DNA of 64,000 nt from Kineococcus endophyticus (GTDB lineage: Bacteria > Actinomycetota > Actinomycetes > Actinomycetales > Kineococcaceae), in the NCBI RefSeq assembly GCF_040796495.1, contig NZ_JBFNQN010000014.1, positions 1 through 64,000 of the forward strand, in the 5' to 3' direction. The notes beneath the pieces were generated by a model. It worked only from the letters and a program-made list of their open reading frames with translations, searched no databases and had not been told where the DNA came from. This document shows positions 37,800 to 47,554 of the stretch, one piece after another. Numbering within the stretch: position 1 is the first letter of the stretch; every line of letters begins with the position of its first letter. A program made the translations under genes and the position numbers.

Positions 37800-38567
37800 G
37801 TGCTGACCCCGGGACTGTGCTCGGTGACCTTCCGACAGCTCGACCCGCCCGCCCTCCTCGACCTCGCCGCCCGCGCGGGCCTGGCCGCCGTCGAGTGGGG
37901 TGCGGACGTCCACGTGCCCGTCGGCGACCTCGCCACCGCCCGCGACGTCGCGGCCCGCACCGCCGACGCCGGGCTGGCCGTCGCCTCCTACGGCTCCTAC
38001 TGGCGCGCCGGCCCCGAGGACGTCGGGCCGGTGCTGGCGACCGCCCGGGCCCTGGGCGCGCCCCGGGTGCGGGTGTGGGCCGGGGAGACCGGCTCGGCCG
38101 GCACGGGCGACCGGACCCCCGTCGTCCGTGCCCTGGCCGACGCCGTCCGGCGCGCCGAGGACCTCGGCCTCCAGCTCGGCACGGAGTCGCACGGCGGGAC
38201 CCTGACCGACACGACGGCCTCCACCCTGCAGCTCCTGGAGGAGGTCGACGACCTCGTCGGGCGGCCGACCCTCACCACGTACTGGCAGCCGACCGTCGAC
38301 GCGACCGACGAGGAGGCGCTGGCCGAACTGGCGGAGCTCGCCGACCGCGTGAGCACCGTCCACGCGTTCTCCTGGGGACCCGGCACGACGCGCAACCCGT
38401 TGCGCAGCAGGGAACCGCTCTGGACGCGCGTGGCCGACGCGCTGGCGGGCCACGGGCGCGACCACGACGTCCTGCTGGAGTTCGTGCCCGGCGACGACCC
38501 GGAGGTGCTCGACCGCGAGGCGTCGGCGCTGCGGGAGTGGTTGAGCGCCGCACGGCCGACGCGCTGA
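37800..38567 (+). CDS. sugar phosphate isomerase/epimerase-type TIM barrel
   Basis: A 255-residue protein of the xylose-isomerase-like TIM-barrel family (AP endonuclease 2 superfamily). The start PGLCSVTFRQLDPPALLDLA and the block GLAAVEWGADVHVP, where the glutamate is a metal ligand, fit. So do LGTESHGGTLTD, TLTTYWQPTVD, VHAFSWGP and LLEFVPGDDPE, which supply further metal-site residues. It is divergent from the Gfo/Idh and DUF993 genes and probably acts in the same pathway. GTG 37800 is the best start (AAGGA about nine bases upstream). Confidence 0.83.
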   Translation: MLTPGLCSVTFRQLDPPALLDLAARAGLAAVEWGADVHVPVGDLATARDVAARTADAGLAVASYGSYWRAGPEDVGPVLATARALGAPRVRVWAGETGSAGTGDRTPVVRALADAVRRAEDLGLQLGTESHGGTLTDTTASTLQLLEEVDDLVGRPTLTTYWQPTVDATDEEALAELAELADRVSTVHAFSWGPGTTRNPLRSREPLWTRVADALAGHGRDHDVLLEFVPGDDPEVLDREASALREWLSAARPTR

Positions 38568-38692
38568 CTTCAGGGACCCTGTTCCTCCCCCACCCCCCTC
38601 ACAGCCGCTGCTACGTTCCGGCCCAGCCGCTCGGGGGAACGGCGAACGCACCGTGCACCAGCGACCCCCGGCTGTTCGAGAGAGGTGTCGCC

Positions 38693-39739
38693 GTGGGTGT
38701 CGTCCGGACCGTCGTCTTACCCGCGCTCAGGCTCGTCGTCTGGGCGCTCATCGCGCTCGCCCTGCTGTGGATCGCGTTCGTGCGCCCCTCGGGCCGGGAC
38801 GCCGACGCCGCCGCGAGCCCCTCGGCCGTCGTGCAGCCGCCCGCCACAGCCATCACCAAGGGCGACGTGGTGAACACCGTGGACCTGCAGGGCACGATCC
38901 AGGCGGACCCGGCCACGACCGTCAAGGCGACGGCCGCGGGTCAGGTCGGCAAGGTGCGCGCGGAGGTCGGCGACGCCGTCGAGAAGGGCACCCCGCTGTT
39001 CACCGTCGTCGTGACGGTCGAACCCACGACCACCACCACGACCACGACAGGGGACCCCGCGACCCCGGCCCCCGCACCCACCGCCACGACGAAGACCGTC
39101 ACCGTGACGTCGACCGTGGCCGGCACCCTGGCCACCCTCGACGTCCTCGCCGGTCAGGACGTCACGGTCGGGCAGGCCGTCGCGACGGTGAGCCCCGGGA
39201 CCCTGACGGTGTCCGCCCCGCTGACGCAGGCCCAGCAGTACCGCCTGCTCAAGCCCCCGACGTCGGCCCAGGTCACCGTCCCCGGCGGCCCGGGGGCCTT
39301 CGAGTGCACCGGCCTGCGCACCGGCACCCCGGCCACCGGCGAGGGCGGGTCCACGGGCGGCTCCGGCGGCGTCGACCCGTACTCCGGCATGCCGGTGGAC
39401 CCCTCGAGCACCACGACGGGTGCGACCGTCACCTGCGCCGTCCCGGACGGGGTCCAGGTGTTCCCGGGCCTGTCGGCCGCGGTCGACGTCACGGCCGGCC
39501 AGGCCAGCGGCGTCCTGCTCGCCCCGGTGACCGCCGTCCAGGGCACCGTCGGCACCGGGAAGGTCTGGACCGTCGCCGAGGACGGCAGCACGACCGAGGC
39601 CCCCGTGACGCTGGGCCTGACCGACGGCCAGAACGTCGAGATCACCGGCGGCGTCACCGAGGGCCAGCAGGTCCTGCAGTTCGTCCCGGGCACCGACACC
39701 CCCACCGACCCGAACGGCATGTACGGGATGGGTTTCTGA
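38693..39739 (+). CDS. membrane-fusion (MacA-like) adaptor of an ABC exporter
   Basis: A 348-residue membrane-anchored extracytoplasmic adaptor. One N-terminal helix (LVVWALIALALLWIAFV) is followed by a biotinyl-lipoyl-like half-motif (GQVGKVRAEVGDAVEKGTPL) and its return half (LDVLAGQDVTVGQAVATV). Between them is a Thr/Pro-rich insert (TTTTTTTT, then PAPAPTATTKT). A C-terminal beta-barrel domain contains PVTAVQGTVGTGKVWTVAEDG. GAGAGAGG lies seven bases before GTG 38693. The stop overlaps the ATPase start by one base. It probably serves a MacB-type system that exports a peptide, antibiotic or lipid. Confidence 0.85.
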   Translation: MGVVRTVVLPALRLVVWALIALALLWIAFVRPSGRDADAAASPSAVVQPPATAITKGDVVNTVDLQGTIQADPATTVKATAAGQVGKVRAEVGDAVEKGTPLFTVVVTVEPTTTTTTTTGDPATPAPAPTATTKTVTVTSTVAGTLATLDVLAGQDVTVGQAVATVSPGTLTVSAPLTQAQQYRLLKPPTSAQVTVPGGPGAFECTGLRTGTPATGEGGSTGGSGGVDPYSGMPVDPSSTTTGATVTCAVPDGVQVFPGLSAAVDVTAGQASGVLLAPVTAVQGTVGTGKVWTVAEDGSTTEAPVTLGLTDGQNVEITGGVTEGQQVLQFVPGTDTPTDPNGMYGMGF

Positions 39740-40491
39740 TGGGATCGCCCGGGACCGGTCCGGCCGGACCGGTCGTCTCTCTGACGGACGTCTCGCGCAG
39801 CGTCCGGCTCCCGGACGGTTCGGACCTGCACATCCTCACCGGCGTCGACCTGCACGTCGCCCGCGGCGAGCACGTCGCGGTCGTCGGCCGGTCGGGGTCC
39901 GGGAAGTCGACGCTGCTGAACATCATCGGCCTGCTCGACGCCCCCACGAGCGGGCGGTACCTGCTCGACGGCGCCCCCGTCACGGGACGGTCCGCGCGCC
40001 GGACCGCGAAGCTGCGGGGGCAGACGTTCGGGTTCGTGTTCCAGCAGTTCAACCTGCTGCCCGGGCGTTCGGCGACGGAGAACGTCGCCAACCCCCTCCT
40101 GTACGGGACGGGCCGGGAGTTCCTGCGTCGCCGGCGCACCGCCCGCGACATGCTCGACCGCGTGGGGCTGGGCCACCGGCTGGACACCATGCCCGAGAAG
40201 CTGTCCGGCGGGGAGCAGCAGCGCGTGGCGCTCGCCCGCAGCCTCGTCCGCCGCCCCCGCGTCCTGCTGGCCGACGAACCCACCGGCGCCCTCGACGTCG
40301 ACACGGGGTCGGCCGTCATGGACGTGCTCGAGGAACTCGTGCGCGTCGACGGGACGACCCTCGTCACCATCACCCACGACCTGTCCGTCGCCGCGCGGGC
40401 CGACCGGCAGTTCCGGCTCGACCACGGCGTCCTGACCGAGATCACGGCCGACGCCGTGGCGACCGCCACCGCACACCGGGAGACGCTCTGA
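39739..40491 (+). CDS. ABC exporter ATPase (MacB/LolD-type)
   Basis: A 250-residue nucleotide-binding protein with Walker A GRSGSGKSTLLNIIGLLD, Q-loop FVFQQFNLLP, signature LSGGEQQRVALARSLVRRP, Walker B VLLADEPTGALD and H-loop TITHDLSVAA. This profile is typical of the LolD/MacB/FtsE subgroup that drives mechanotransmission rather than transmembrane pumping. ATG 39739 overlaps the adaptor stop (TGATG), and its own stop overlaps the permease start in the same way. Confidence 0.92.
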   Translation: MGSPGTGPAGPVVSLTDVSRSVRLPDGSDLHILTGVDLHVARGEHVAVVGRSGSGKSTLLNIIGLLDAPTSGRYLLDGAPVTGRSARRTAKLRGQTFGFVFQQFNLLPGRSATENVANPLLYGTGREFLRRRRTARDMLDRVGLGHRLDTMPEKLSGGEQQRVALARSLVRRPRVLLADEPTGALDVDTGSAVMDVLEELVRVDGTTLVTITHDLSVAARADRQFRLDHGVLTEITADAVATATAHRETL

Positions 40492-41735
40492 TGGGAGGCG
40501 TGACGTCGGTGCTGACCGGCCTGCTGGCCGCCGTCACCGAGGCGTGGAGCGAGATCCGGGTCCACCGGGTCCGGGTCGTGCTCTCCCTGGTCGGGGTGTT
40601 CCTGGCGGTGTTCGCGATGACGACCATCACGGCCGTGGGGAACATGGCCCGGCAGATGGTCGGCGAGAGCAGCGAACGCGCGGCCGGCCGGCCGGCGACG
40701 CTCAACGTCAACGCCTACCCGAACGGGGCGGTGTCCGCGGACACGACGCGGACGGCGCAGACCGCGCTGCGGGAGGCGGCCGTCCGGCACGAGACGGCGT
40801 GGTGGGGCCTGGCCTCGCAGGGCGGCGGGCAGCTGACCGTCCGGTTCCCGGCCGGGACGCAGCTCGTGCAGGCCAACAGCGTCGACCCCAGCTACGGCAC
40901 CATGCACCGCGTCATCACCGACCAGGGTCGCTGGTTTACCGGCGCCGACACGCAGGCGTTCTCGCCGCGCCTGGTCGTCAACCAGGCGTTCGCCGACCAG
41001 CTCGGCGGGTTCGACCCGGCCCGCCCGCCCACGGTCGTCCTCGGCGGCCAGACGCCCGTCACGGCGACCGTCGTCGGGATCTCCGCGGGGGCGAGCTACG
41101 ACGCGCAGACGCCCGGCGCCTACGTCCTGAACGCCGACGTCAGCCGGTGGAACCTCACCGGCGACCCGGCGAACACGTCACCGCCGACCCTGGAGATGTG
41201 GGTGCCGAACGCCGACGCCGACGCCCTCGTCGCGGCGCTGCAGACCGAGGTCCAGGCGAGCCTGCCGGGGTACTCCGTCTCGGTCTGGCGCCAGGACTCG
41301 GGCGAGGAACTCGGGATCATGGACACGGTGCTGGCCTACGGCGTCCGCGGCGTCGGGGTGTTCGCCCTGCTGCTCGGGGGCATCGGCGTCCTGAACGTCG
41401 GCCTGGTCACCGTGCGGCAGCGGATCCGCGAGATCGGGGTGCGCCGCAGCTTCGGCGCGACGGGCGCGCGGGTGTTCTTCGCCGTGCTGCTGGAGTCGGT
41501 GGCCGCGACCTTCGTCGCGGGCTTCCTCGCGGTGATGCTCTCGATCATCCTCGTGTCGAACTTCCCGCTGGACGCCGTGCTGCCCGCGGGGGTCACCCTG
41601 GAGGACGTGCCGCCGTTCCCGCTCTCGGCGGCCGTCGAGGGGCTGCTGGCGGCCACCGCCGTCGGGGCCCTCGCGGGGCTCGTCCCGGCGACGATGGCCG
41701 TGCGGGCGAAGGTCATCGACGCGATCCGCTACTGA
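40491..41735 (+). CDS. ABC exporter permease (FtsX/MacB type)
   Basis: A 414-residue permease. The MacB layout is clear: an N-terminal helix (VLSLVGVFLAVFAMTTITAV), a periplasmic-type extracytoplasmic domain of about 230 residues, and three C-terminal helices. The FtsX-domain block GGIGVLNVGLVTVRQRIREIG followed by RRSFGATGARVFFAVLLES is typical. The protein ends with the conserved ATMAVRAKVIDAIRY. It completes the adaptor-ATPase-permease operon. Substrate unknown. Confidence 0.9.
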   Translation: MGGVTSVLTGLLAAVTEAWSEIRVHRVRVVLSLVGVFLAVFAMTTITAVGNMARQMVGESSERAAGRPATLNVNAYPNGAVSADTTRTAQTALREAAVRHETAWWGLASQGGGQLTVRFPAGTQLVQANSVDPSYGTMHRVITDQGRWFTGADTQAFSPRLVVNQAFADQLGGFDPARPPTVVLGGQTPVTATVVGISAGASYDAQTPGAYVLNADVSRWNLTGDPANTSPPTLEMWVPNADADALVAALQTEVQASLPGYSVSVWRQDSGEELGIMDTVLAYGVRGVGVFALLLGGIGVLNVGLVTVRQRIREIGVRRSFGATGARVFFAVLLESVAATFVAGFLAVMLSIILVSNFPLDAVLPAGVTLEDVPPFPLSAAVEGLLAATAVGALAGLVPATMAVRAKVIDAIRY

Positions 41736-41755
41736 CCGCGCCGATGCCGTCCGGG

Positions 41756-41785
41756 CGGGACCCTCACCAGTCGTGCAGGGTCCCG
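41756..41785. terminator. hairpin between permease gene and manD
   Basis: CGGGACCCT pairs with AGGGTCCCG across a 12-base loop. The second arm lies inside the last codons of the convergent manD gene. Confidence 0.4.
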
Positions 41786-42990
41786 TCCAGCCGTCGGGCG
41801 ACGGGCAGGTAGCGCGGTTCGTAGGGGAACCGGGCCGCGGCCCGCTCGTCGAACTCCACCCCGAGGCCCGGGGCGTCCCCGGGGTGCATGGACCCGTCGG
41901 CGAAGGAGTACGACGAGCGGAACACCTCCCCCGCCGGGTCGCGGTGGCCCATGTGCTCCTGGATCCCGAAGTTCGGGATCGCCAGGTCCAGGTGCAGGGC
42001 CGCGGCGTGCGCGACCGGGGACAGGTCCCCCGCCCCGTGCGCACCCGAGCGCACCCCGTACAGCTCGGCCAGCGCGTAGACCTTGCGCAGGTGCGAGATG
42101 CCGCCGGTGTGCGAGACGGACGTGCGGACGTAGTCGACGAGCCGTTCGGTGATGAGGGTCTGGACGTCCCAGATCGAGTTCAGCACCTCCCCCACGGCCA
42201 GCGGGGTGGTCGTGTGGGCGCGGATGGTCCGGAACGCCGTCTGGTCCTCGGCCGGCGTCGCGTCCTCGATCCAGAACGGCCGGTAGGGCTCCAGGGACTT
42301 GCCGAGCCGGGCCGCCTCGATGGGCGTCAGCCGGTGGTGGACGTCGTGCAGCAGGTGCACGCCGAACCCGAACCGCTCCCGGACGGCCTCGAACACCGTG
42401 GGCGCGAAGTCGAGGTAGGACGTGGTCTCCCACGTCGTCTCCTCCGGTCGCGCGCCGCTGGCCGGTTCGTAGATGCGCCCGTCGTGCTTGCTGACGCCGT
42501 ACGTGCCGACGACGCCGGGGACGGCGGCCTGGATCCGCACCGCGCGGTACCCCTGCTCCAGGTGCGCCGCGACGCGGTCGAGGAGTTCGGGGACGTCCCG
42601 GCCGTCGGCGTGCCCGTAGACGAGGACGCCGTCGCGGGAGGCGCCGCCGAGCAGCTGGTACAGCGGCAGCCCGGCGGTCTTGCCCTTGACGTCCCACAGC
42701 GCGACGTCGACCGCGGCGACGGCCGTCATGGTGACCGGCCCCCGCCGCCAGTACGCGCCCTTGTAGAGGTACTGCCAGGTGTCCTCGATGCGGGCGGGGT
42801 CACGACCGATCAGCAGCGGGCAGACGTGGTCGCGCAGGTAGCTCGCGACCGCGAGTTCACGTCCGTTGAGGGTCGCGTCCCCCACCCCGACGACACCGTC
42901 GCTCGTCTCGACGACGAGCGTCACGTAGTTGCGCCCGGGTGAGCTCACGACCACCCGGGCGTCGGTGATCGTGGTCCCCGAGGTGGTCAG
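41764..42990 (-). CDS. manD: mandelate-racemase/enolase superfamily dehydratase, ManD-like
   Basis: Magnesium-dependent sugar-acid dehydratase (D-mannonate dehydratase/RspA type). Over about 408 residues it follows ManD closely: [80 protein letters not shown] and the end [10 protein letters not shown] place the start at CTG 42990: it overlaps the upstream stop as CTGA, AAGGGG lies five bases before it, and family N termini begin a few residues before ITDARVVV. No ATG, GTG or TTG lies in the needed place. Activity on mannonate is not certain, since many ManD-like proteins are low-activity or act on other acids. Confidence 0.85.
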   Translation of the reverse strand: MTTSGTTITDARVVVSSPGRNYVTLVVETSDGVVGVGDATLNGRELAVASYLRDHVCPLLIGRDPARIEDTWQYLYKGAYWRRGPVTMTAVAAVDVALWDVKGKTAGLPLYQLLGGASRDGVLVYGHADGRDVPELLDRVAAHLEQGYRAVRIQAAVPGVVGTYGVSKHDGRIYEPASGARPEETTWETTSYLDFAPTVFEAVRERFGFGVHLLHDVHHRLTPIEAARLGKSLEPYRPFWIEDATPAEDQTAFRTIRAHTTTPLAVGEVLNSIWDVQTLITERLVDYVRTSVSHTGGISHLRKVYALAELYGVRSGAHGAGDLSPVAHAAALHLDLAIPNFGIQEHMGHRDPAGEVFRSSYSFADGSMHPGDAPGLGVEFDERAAARFPYEPRYLPVARRLDGTLHDW

Positions 42991-44330
42991 AGCATCCCCT
43001 TCGAGGTCGTCACCGCGTTCTGGGCGGCGTCGGCCGGGCTCGTGCGGCCGAACAGCTGCTCCGTGCCCAGGGTCGTGAACTCGGTGTTCCAGGCCGAGGC
43101 CCCGGCCGGGGTGACCTGCGGCGGGTCGACGACCTCGGAGGCGATGGCCTGGGAGAACTCCAGGGCGATCTTGGACTGGGGCGTCAGCACGGAGGCGATG
43201 TCCTCCTGCACCTTCGGGATGGCGGGGATGCCGCGCTCGGTGGTGAGGATCTTCGTCGCCTCGGGGTTGGTCAGCATGAAGTCGATGAACTTGGCGGCGG
43301 CCGCGCTCTGCTTGCTGCGCGCCGAGACCGACCAGTACATCGACGCCTTGTTCACCATGCGCGGGGACTCCCCGGACTTCTGGGCCGGCAGCCGCAGGAG
43401 CTTCAGCTCGTTCCCGCTCGCCGCCGCGTAGGCGGAGATCTGCGTGTGGAACTGCAGGTGGAAGGCGGACTTGTTCGTCGCGAAGAGCGACGCGTCGAGG
43501 GCGGCCGTGGTGTTCTCGCTCTGGACCGAGGCCTGCGGGCAGGCGCCGGAGGAGACGAGGGAGTCGGCGTAGTCGAAGTAGGTCTGCGCGTTGGCGACCG
43601 AGGCGGGCGTCTCGTCGTCGCGGGGGAAGACCTCCTGCTCGAACTGGCGGATCCACGCGCCGAACTCGGCCGCACCGGCCCCGTACATGTCGAAGCCCAC
43701 CACGCCCTGCGCCCCCAGCTTGGCCGAGACCTGGGCCGCGATGTCGCGGAACTGCTCCCAGGTCCAGGTCTTGTCGTCGGGCATCGCGATGCCGGCCTGC
43801 TGCAGCAGGACCGGGTTCACCCCCACGGAGAAGTTGCCGACGCCGATGGGCGCGCCGACGAGCTTGCCGTCGACCTTGCCGGTGTCGAGCACCTTGGAGT
43901 CCATCTCCGACAGGTCCAGGTCGTCCCCGACGGTCCCGAGGTCCAGCAGGGCGCCGCGCGTGCCGTAGGCCGCGATGTACGCCTCGTCCATCTGGATCAC
44001 GTCGGGCGAGTCGTTGGCGGCCGTGCTCGTCGCGAGCTTGTCCCAGTACGAGGTCCACTCGGAGTTCTCGACGGACACCTTGATGCCCGGGTTGGCCTTC
44101 TCGAACGCGGCCGCCGCCTGCTGCGTCAGCTTCAGGCGCGAGTCGTTGCCCCACGTCGAGACGCGCAGGGTGCCGTCCCCGGAGGCCGAGGACCCACCCG
44201 AGCTGCCGGGGGCGCAGGCCGCGAGGGCGGTGAGGGACCCCGCGGCGGCCAGGGCGGTGACAGCCTGGCGGCGGGAGGGGCCGGACGTGGAGGTGGAGGA
44301 GGTGGAGGGGTTCTGGGGCACGTCGGTCAT
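42987..44330 (-). CDS. extracellular sugar-binding lipoprotein (Tat-type signal)
   Basis: A 447-residue family 1 solute-binding protein. A Ser/Thr-rich N terminus leads to a twin-arginine signal ([20 protein letters not shown]) and the lipobox LAAC. Blocks such as [20 protein letters not shown] and [20 protein letters not shown] are typical. It follows the two permease genes by 67 bases and is coupled to the ManD-like gene. The ligand is probably a sugar or sugar acid whose breakdown uses ManD. The ribosome-binding site before ATG 44330 is weak. Confidence 0.9.
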   Translation of the reverse strand: MTDVPQNPSTSSTSTSGPSRRQAVTALAAAGSLTALAACAPGSSGGSSASGDGTLRVSTWGNDSRLKLTQQAAAAFEKANPGIKVSVENSEWTSYWDKLATSTAANDSPDVIQMDEAYIAAYGTRGALLDLGTVGDDLDLSEMDSKVLDTGKVDGKLVGAPIGVGNFSVGVNPVLLQQAGIAMPDDKTWTWEQFRDIAAQVSAKLGAQGVVGFDMYGAGAAEFGAWIRQFEQEVFPRDDETPASVANAQTYFDYADSLVSSGACPQASVQSENTTAALDASLFATNKSAFHLQFHTQISAYAAASGNELKLLRLPAQKSGESPRMVNKASMYWSVSARSKQSAAAAKFIDFMLTNPEATKILTTERGIPAIPKVQEDIASVLTPQSKIALEFSQAIASEVVDPPQVTPAGASAWNTEFTTLGTEQLFGRTSPADAAQNAVTTSKGML

Positions 44331-44397
44331 GTCAGCGAGGCCGTTCTCGTCGAGGGTGAGCGGTGCGGTGGGTCGTGCGGGAGGTGCGGAGCAGGGA

Positions 44398-45300
44398 TCA
44401 CTTGCCGCCGGTCGTGGCGATCCCCTTGACGAGGAAGCGCTGACCGAACAGGAACACCAGGAACAGCGGCACGAGCGTCACGATGGACATCGCGAACATC
44501 GCACCCCAGTTGCTGCCGCTCGTGGCGTCCAGGAACTGCTTGAGGGCGACCGGGACGGTGTAGGCGTTCGGGTCGGTCAGGTAGATCAGCGGGGTGAAGA
44601 AGTCCGACCACGTCCAGATGAACGTGAAGATCGCCGTCGTCGCCAGCGCCGGCCCCATGAGCGGCAGCATCACCCGCAGGAAGATGCGGCCGTGGCCGCA
44701 GCCGTCGATGCGCGCTGCCTCGTCCAGCTCCCGCGGGATCCCGCGGATGAACTGCACCATGAGGAAGATGAAGAACGAGTCCGTCGCCAGGAACTTCGGC
44801 AGGATCAGCGGGACGAACGTGTTCGTCCAGCCCAGGTTGTTGAACAGGATGTACTGCGGCACCAGGACGACGTGGATCGGCACCATGACGGTGATCAGCA
44901 TGATCGCGAACCACAGCGTCCGGAACCGGAACCGGCAGCGGGCGAAGGCGTAGGCCGCCAGCGAGCACGCGAACAGGTTCCCGGCCACGGCACCGACGAC
45001 GACGATCGCCGAGTTCACGATGTAGTGCCCGAACGGCTGGGCCAGGGCCGTCCAGCCACCGGTGTAGTTCTCCAGCACGAGGCCGTTGATCCACAACCCC
45101 GGCGTCCGGAAGATGACGTCGGTGGGGCGGAAGCTCGACACGAGCAACCACAGCAGCGGGTAGATCATGACGACGCTCACCGCGATCAGCACCAGGTGCT
45201 TCACGGTAGAGCGCGCCAGTGACCGGCCGGGACGGCGGCGGGGGGCGGGCGGCTGGGGCACCGCCGCGAGCGGGGCGGGGCTCTCCTGGAGATCAGTCAT
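44398..45300 (-). CDS. sugar ABC transporter permease, MalG type
   Basis: Six-helix inner-membrane permease of 300 residues with the EAA loop ELDEAARIDGCGHGRIFLRV. A Pro/Arg-rich cytoplasmic N terminus precedes the first helix (HLVLIAVSVVMIYPLLWLL). ATG 45300 lies within the end of the previous permease gene (eight-base overlap), so the two are translated together. No ATPase gene is present in the cluster. Confidence 0.93.
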   Translation of the reverse strand: MTDLQESPAPLAAVPQPPAPRRRPGRSLARSTVKHLVLIAVSVVMIYPLLWLLVSSFRPTDVIFRTPGLWINGLVLENYTGGWTALAQPFGHYIVNSAIVVVGAVAGNLFACSLAAYAFARCRFRFRTLWFAIMLITVMVPIHVVLVPQYILFNNLGWTNTFVPLILPKFLATDSFFIFLMVQFIRGIPRELDEAARIDGCGHGRIFLRVMLPLMGPALATTAIFTFIWTWSDFFTPLIYLTDPNAYTVPVALKQFLDATSGSNWGAMFAMSIVTLVPLFLVFLFGQRFLVKGIATTGGK

Positions 45301-46255
45301 CGTAGAACACCCAGAACCTCGACAGCAGGAAGTTGAGAGCCGTCAGCACGCCGACGATGAGGACGAGCAGCCACGCCATCGCGGCGGCGTACCCCATCTC
45401 GAACTGGCCGAAGCCCTTCTGGTACAGGTACAGCGAGTAGAACATCGTGGAGTCCGCCGGCCCACCGGTCCCGCCCGAGACGACGAACGCCTGGGTGAAG
45501 GACTGGAAGGCGTTGATGAGCTGCAGCACGAGGTTGAAGAAGATGATCGGCGACAGCAGCGGCAGCGTGATGCGGCGGAACCGCGTCCACCGCGTCGCCC
45601 CGTCGACGGCCGCCGCCTCGTGGTACATGACGGGGATCTGCCGCAGACCGGCCAGGAAGATCACCATCGGGGACCCGAACGTCCAGACGTGCAGCAGGAT
45701 GATCGTCCACAGCGCGTAGCTGGGGTCCGAGACCCATCCGATGGACGTCTGGACCCCCACCGCCCCCAGGAGCTGGTTCACCAGCCCCTCGGTGCCGAAC
45801 ATCTGCCGCCACAGCAGGGCGATCGCGACCGACCCGCCCAGCATCGAGGGCAGGTAGAAGATCGACCGGTACAGCGCCAGCCCGCGCATCCCCCGGTCCA
45901 GGACGATCGCCACCGCCAGGGCGAAGGCCAGCTGCAGCGGCACGCCCACGACGACGTAGGTGAACGTGACCTTCAGCGAGTGGTGCAGCCGGTCGTCGTT
46001 CAGCATGTCCACGTAGTTCTGGACGCCGATCCACTCCGGCGGCTGCAGCAGGCTGTACTTGGTGAACGACAGGTACAGGCTGGCCAGCATCGGCCCGATG
46101 GTGATGACGGCCAGGCCGAGGAACCAGGGTGCGAGGAACAGGTACGCGGCCTTGTTGTCGCGGTTGTTCTCCCGGCGCAGCGCCGCCTTCTCCTGCGGCG
46201 TGCGGGCCCGCCCGCGCCCCGAGCGCAGGGTGGACAGTTCGGAGATGGCGCTCAC
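45293..46255 (-). CDS. sugar ABC transporter permease, MalF type
   Basis: Permease of 320 residues. First helix AAYLFLAPWFLGLAVITIGP; EAA loop HEAAAVDGATRWTRFRRITL. I choose GTG 46255 because GGGAGG lies eight bases upstream; the GTG nine bases earlier sits too close to that site. It forms the channel with the MalG-type subunit. A 129-base gap separates it from the oxidoreductase gene upstream, in which I see no clear second operator. Confidence 0.92.
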   Translation of the reverse strand: MSAISELSTLRSGRGRARTPQEKAALRRENNRDNKAAYLFLAPWFLGLAVITIGPMLASLYLSFTKYSLLQPPEWIGVQNYVDMLNDDRLHHSLKVTFTYVVVGVPLQLAFALAVAIVLDRGMRGLALYRSIFYLPSMLGGSVAIALLWRQMFGTEGLVNQLLGAVGVQTSIGWVSDPSYALWTIILLHVWTFGSPMVIFLAGLRQIPVMYHEAAAVDGATRWTRFRRITLPLLSPIIFFNLVLQLINAFQSFTQAFVVSGGTGGPADSTMFYSLYLYQKGFGQFEMGYAAAMAWLLVLIVGVLTALNFLLSRFWVFYDD

Positions 46256-46384
46256 CGCGGACACCTCCCGCGCGCCAGGACGGACGGTCGCTGGGACCGA
46301 CTGTGGGACATGGACACACCTCTCCGGTCGTCGTCGAGTCGAGGGGGTGGGGCTGGGGTGCGCGTGCTGGGTGGGACGGAGGTC

Positions 46385-47554
46385 TCAGGCCCGGGACATC
46401 CGGGCGGAGACCCGTTCGGCGGGCAACCCGCCGTCGAGGCGGTGGTAGAACGCGCGGTCGCTCGTGAGGTCCTCGCGGGCGACGGTCTCGCCCTCGAGGG
46501 AGGAGGCGTACAGCGCCGTGACGAACTCCATCGTGGGACGGGTGCTCGCCAGGGTCGTCGGGTGCGGGCGGCCCGCGAGCAGGTCGCCGACGAGGTCGTG
46601 GATCTGCGCGGCGTGGTTCGACGGCACGTCCTGCCCGGCCGAGGCGGCCCAGACGTCGGTCGCGTCCGAGGCGCCGGTGGAACGCTGCCCGGCACCGGGG
46701 TCGGTGCCGTTGGCCGCCGCGGTCCGCGCGTCCGGCAGCGGGTACCAGGACCAGTCGGCGTCGGTGTACCCGTAGAGGTGCTCCACCTCCAGGGTTCCCC
46801 CCGTCGTGTCGATCCGGATCCGGCTCGTCTCGCGCGGGGACAGCAGGCTCGTGGTCACCGAGGCGACGGCCCCGCTGGCGAACGTCACCGAGGCGGTGGA
46901 GACGTCCTCGAACTCCACGGGCCGCGCGACGCGGGTCGCGCGGGCGTCGACCGTCCGCCACTCCCCCAGCAGGTGCAGCAGGAGGTCGATCTGGTGGATG
47001 CCGTGCCCCAGCGTGGGACCGCCCCCCTCCCCGGCCCAGTTCCCCCGCCAGGCGGGGTCGAAGTAGCTGTCCGGCCGGTACCAGAGGGTTTCGCACACGG
47101 CGACCTGCGGAACCCCGAGGGTCCCCTCGGCCAGGAGCCGGTGGGCCCGCTTGGCCCCGGACCCGTGACGGTGCTGGAAGACCACGAACACCGCGCCCGC
47201 GCTCGTCGACTCGGCCTGCGCGATCCGGTCCATGTCGGCGAGGTTGACCGTCGGGGGCTTCTCCAGCAGCACCGAGGTGCCGAGCCCGAGCAGTTCGACC
47301 GTGGTGTCGGTGTGCGTGCCGGGCGGGGTGCAGACGGAGACCAGCTGGACGTCCTGGGCGACGAGGTCGGCCACCGAGGAGCAGGCGCGGGCACCCACCT
47401 CGGCCGCGAAGGTCTCCGCCGCCGACGGGTCGACGTCGTGCACCGCGACGAGTTCGACGCGCGGGTCGGCGGCGTAGGCGCGGCCGTGCGAGCGGGCGAT
47501 GCCGCCGCACCCGACGATCCCGACACGGAGCACGTCGTCCCCCCCGGCGCTCAC
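46385..47554 (-). CDS. Gfo/Idh/MocA-family oxidoreductase
   Basis: A 389-residue sugar-dehydrogenase-type protein. The Rossmann motif is VGIVGCGGIARSHGRAYA, the EKP lysine is in SVLLEKPPTVNL, and the catalytic-domain block GGGPTLGHGIHQIDLLLHLL carries the two histidines usual in this family. GTG 47554 overlaps the upstream stop (GTGA). It belongs to the LacI-controlled cluster with a second Gfo/Idh gene, the importer and the ManD-like gene. The substrate is not deducible. Confidence 0.88.
   Translation of the reverse strand: MSAGGDDVLRVGIVGCGGIARSHGRAYAADPRVELVAVHDVDPSAAETFAAEVGARACSSVADLVAQDVQLVSVCTPPGTHTDTTVELLGLGTSVLLEKPPTVNLADMDRIAQAESTSAGAVFVVFQHRHGSGAKRAHRLLAEGTLGVPQVAVCETLWYRPDSYFDPAWRGNWAGEGGGPTLGHGIHQIDLLLHLLGEWRTVDARATRVARPVEFEDVSTASVTFASGAVASVTTSLLSPRETSRIRIDTTGGTLEVEHLYGYTDADWSWYPLPDARTAAANGTDPGAGQRSTGASDATDVWAASAGQDVPSNHAAQIHDLVGDLLAGRPHPTTLASTRPTMEFVTALYASSLEGETVAREDLTSDRAFYHRLDGGLPAERVSARMSRA

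Noticed and set aside
39010-39060. ACC/ACG-rich stretch in the MacA-like gene, considered as a microsatellite
   Set aside because: It is an imperfect run encoding a Thr-rich linker in an otherwise normal protein.
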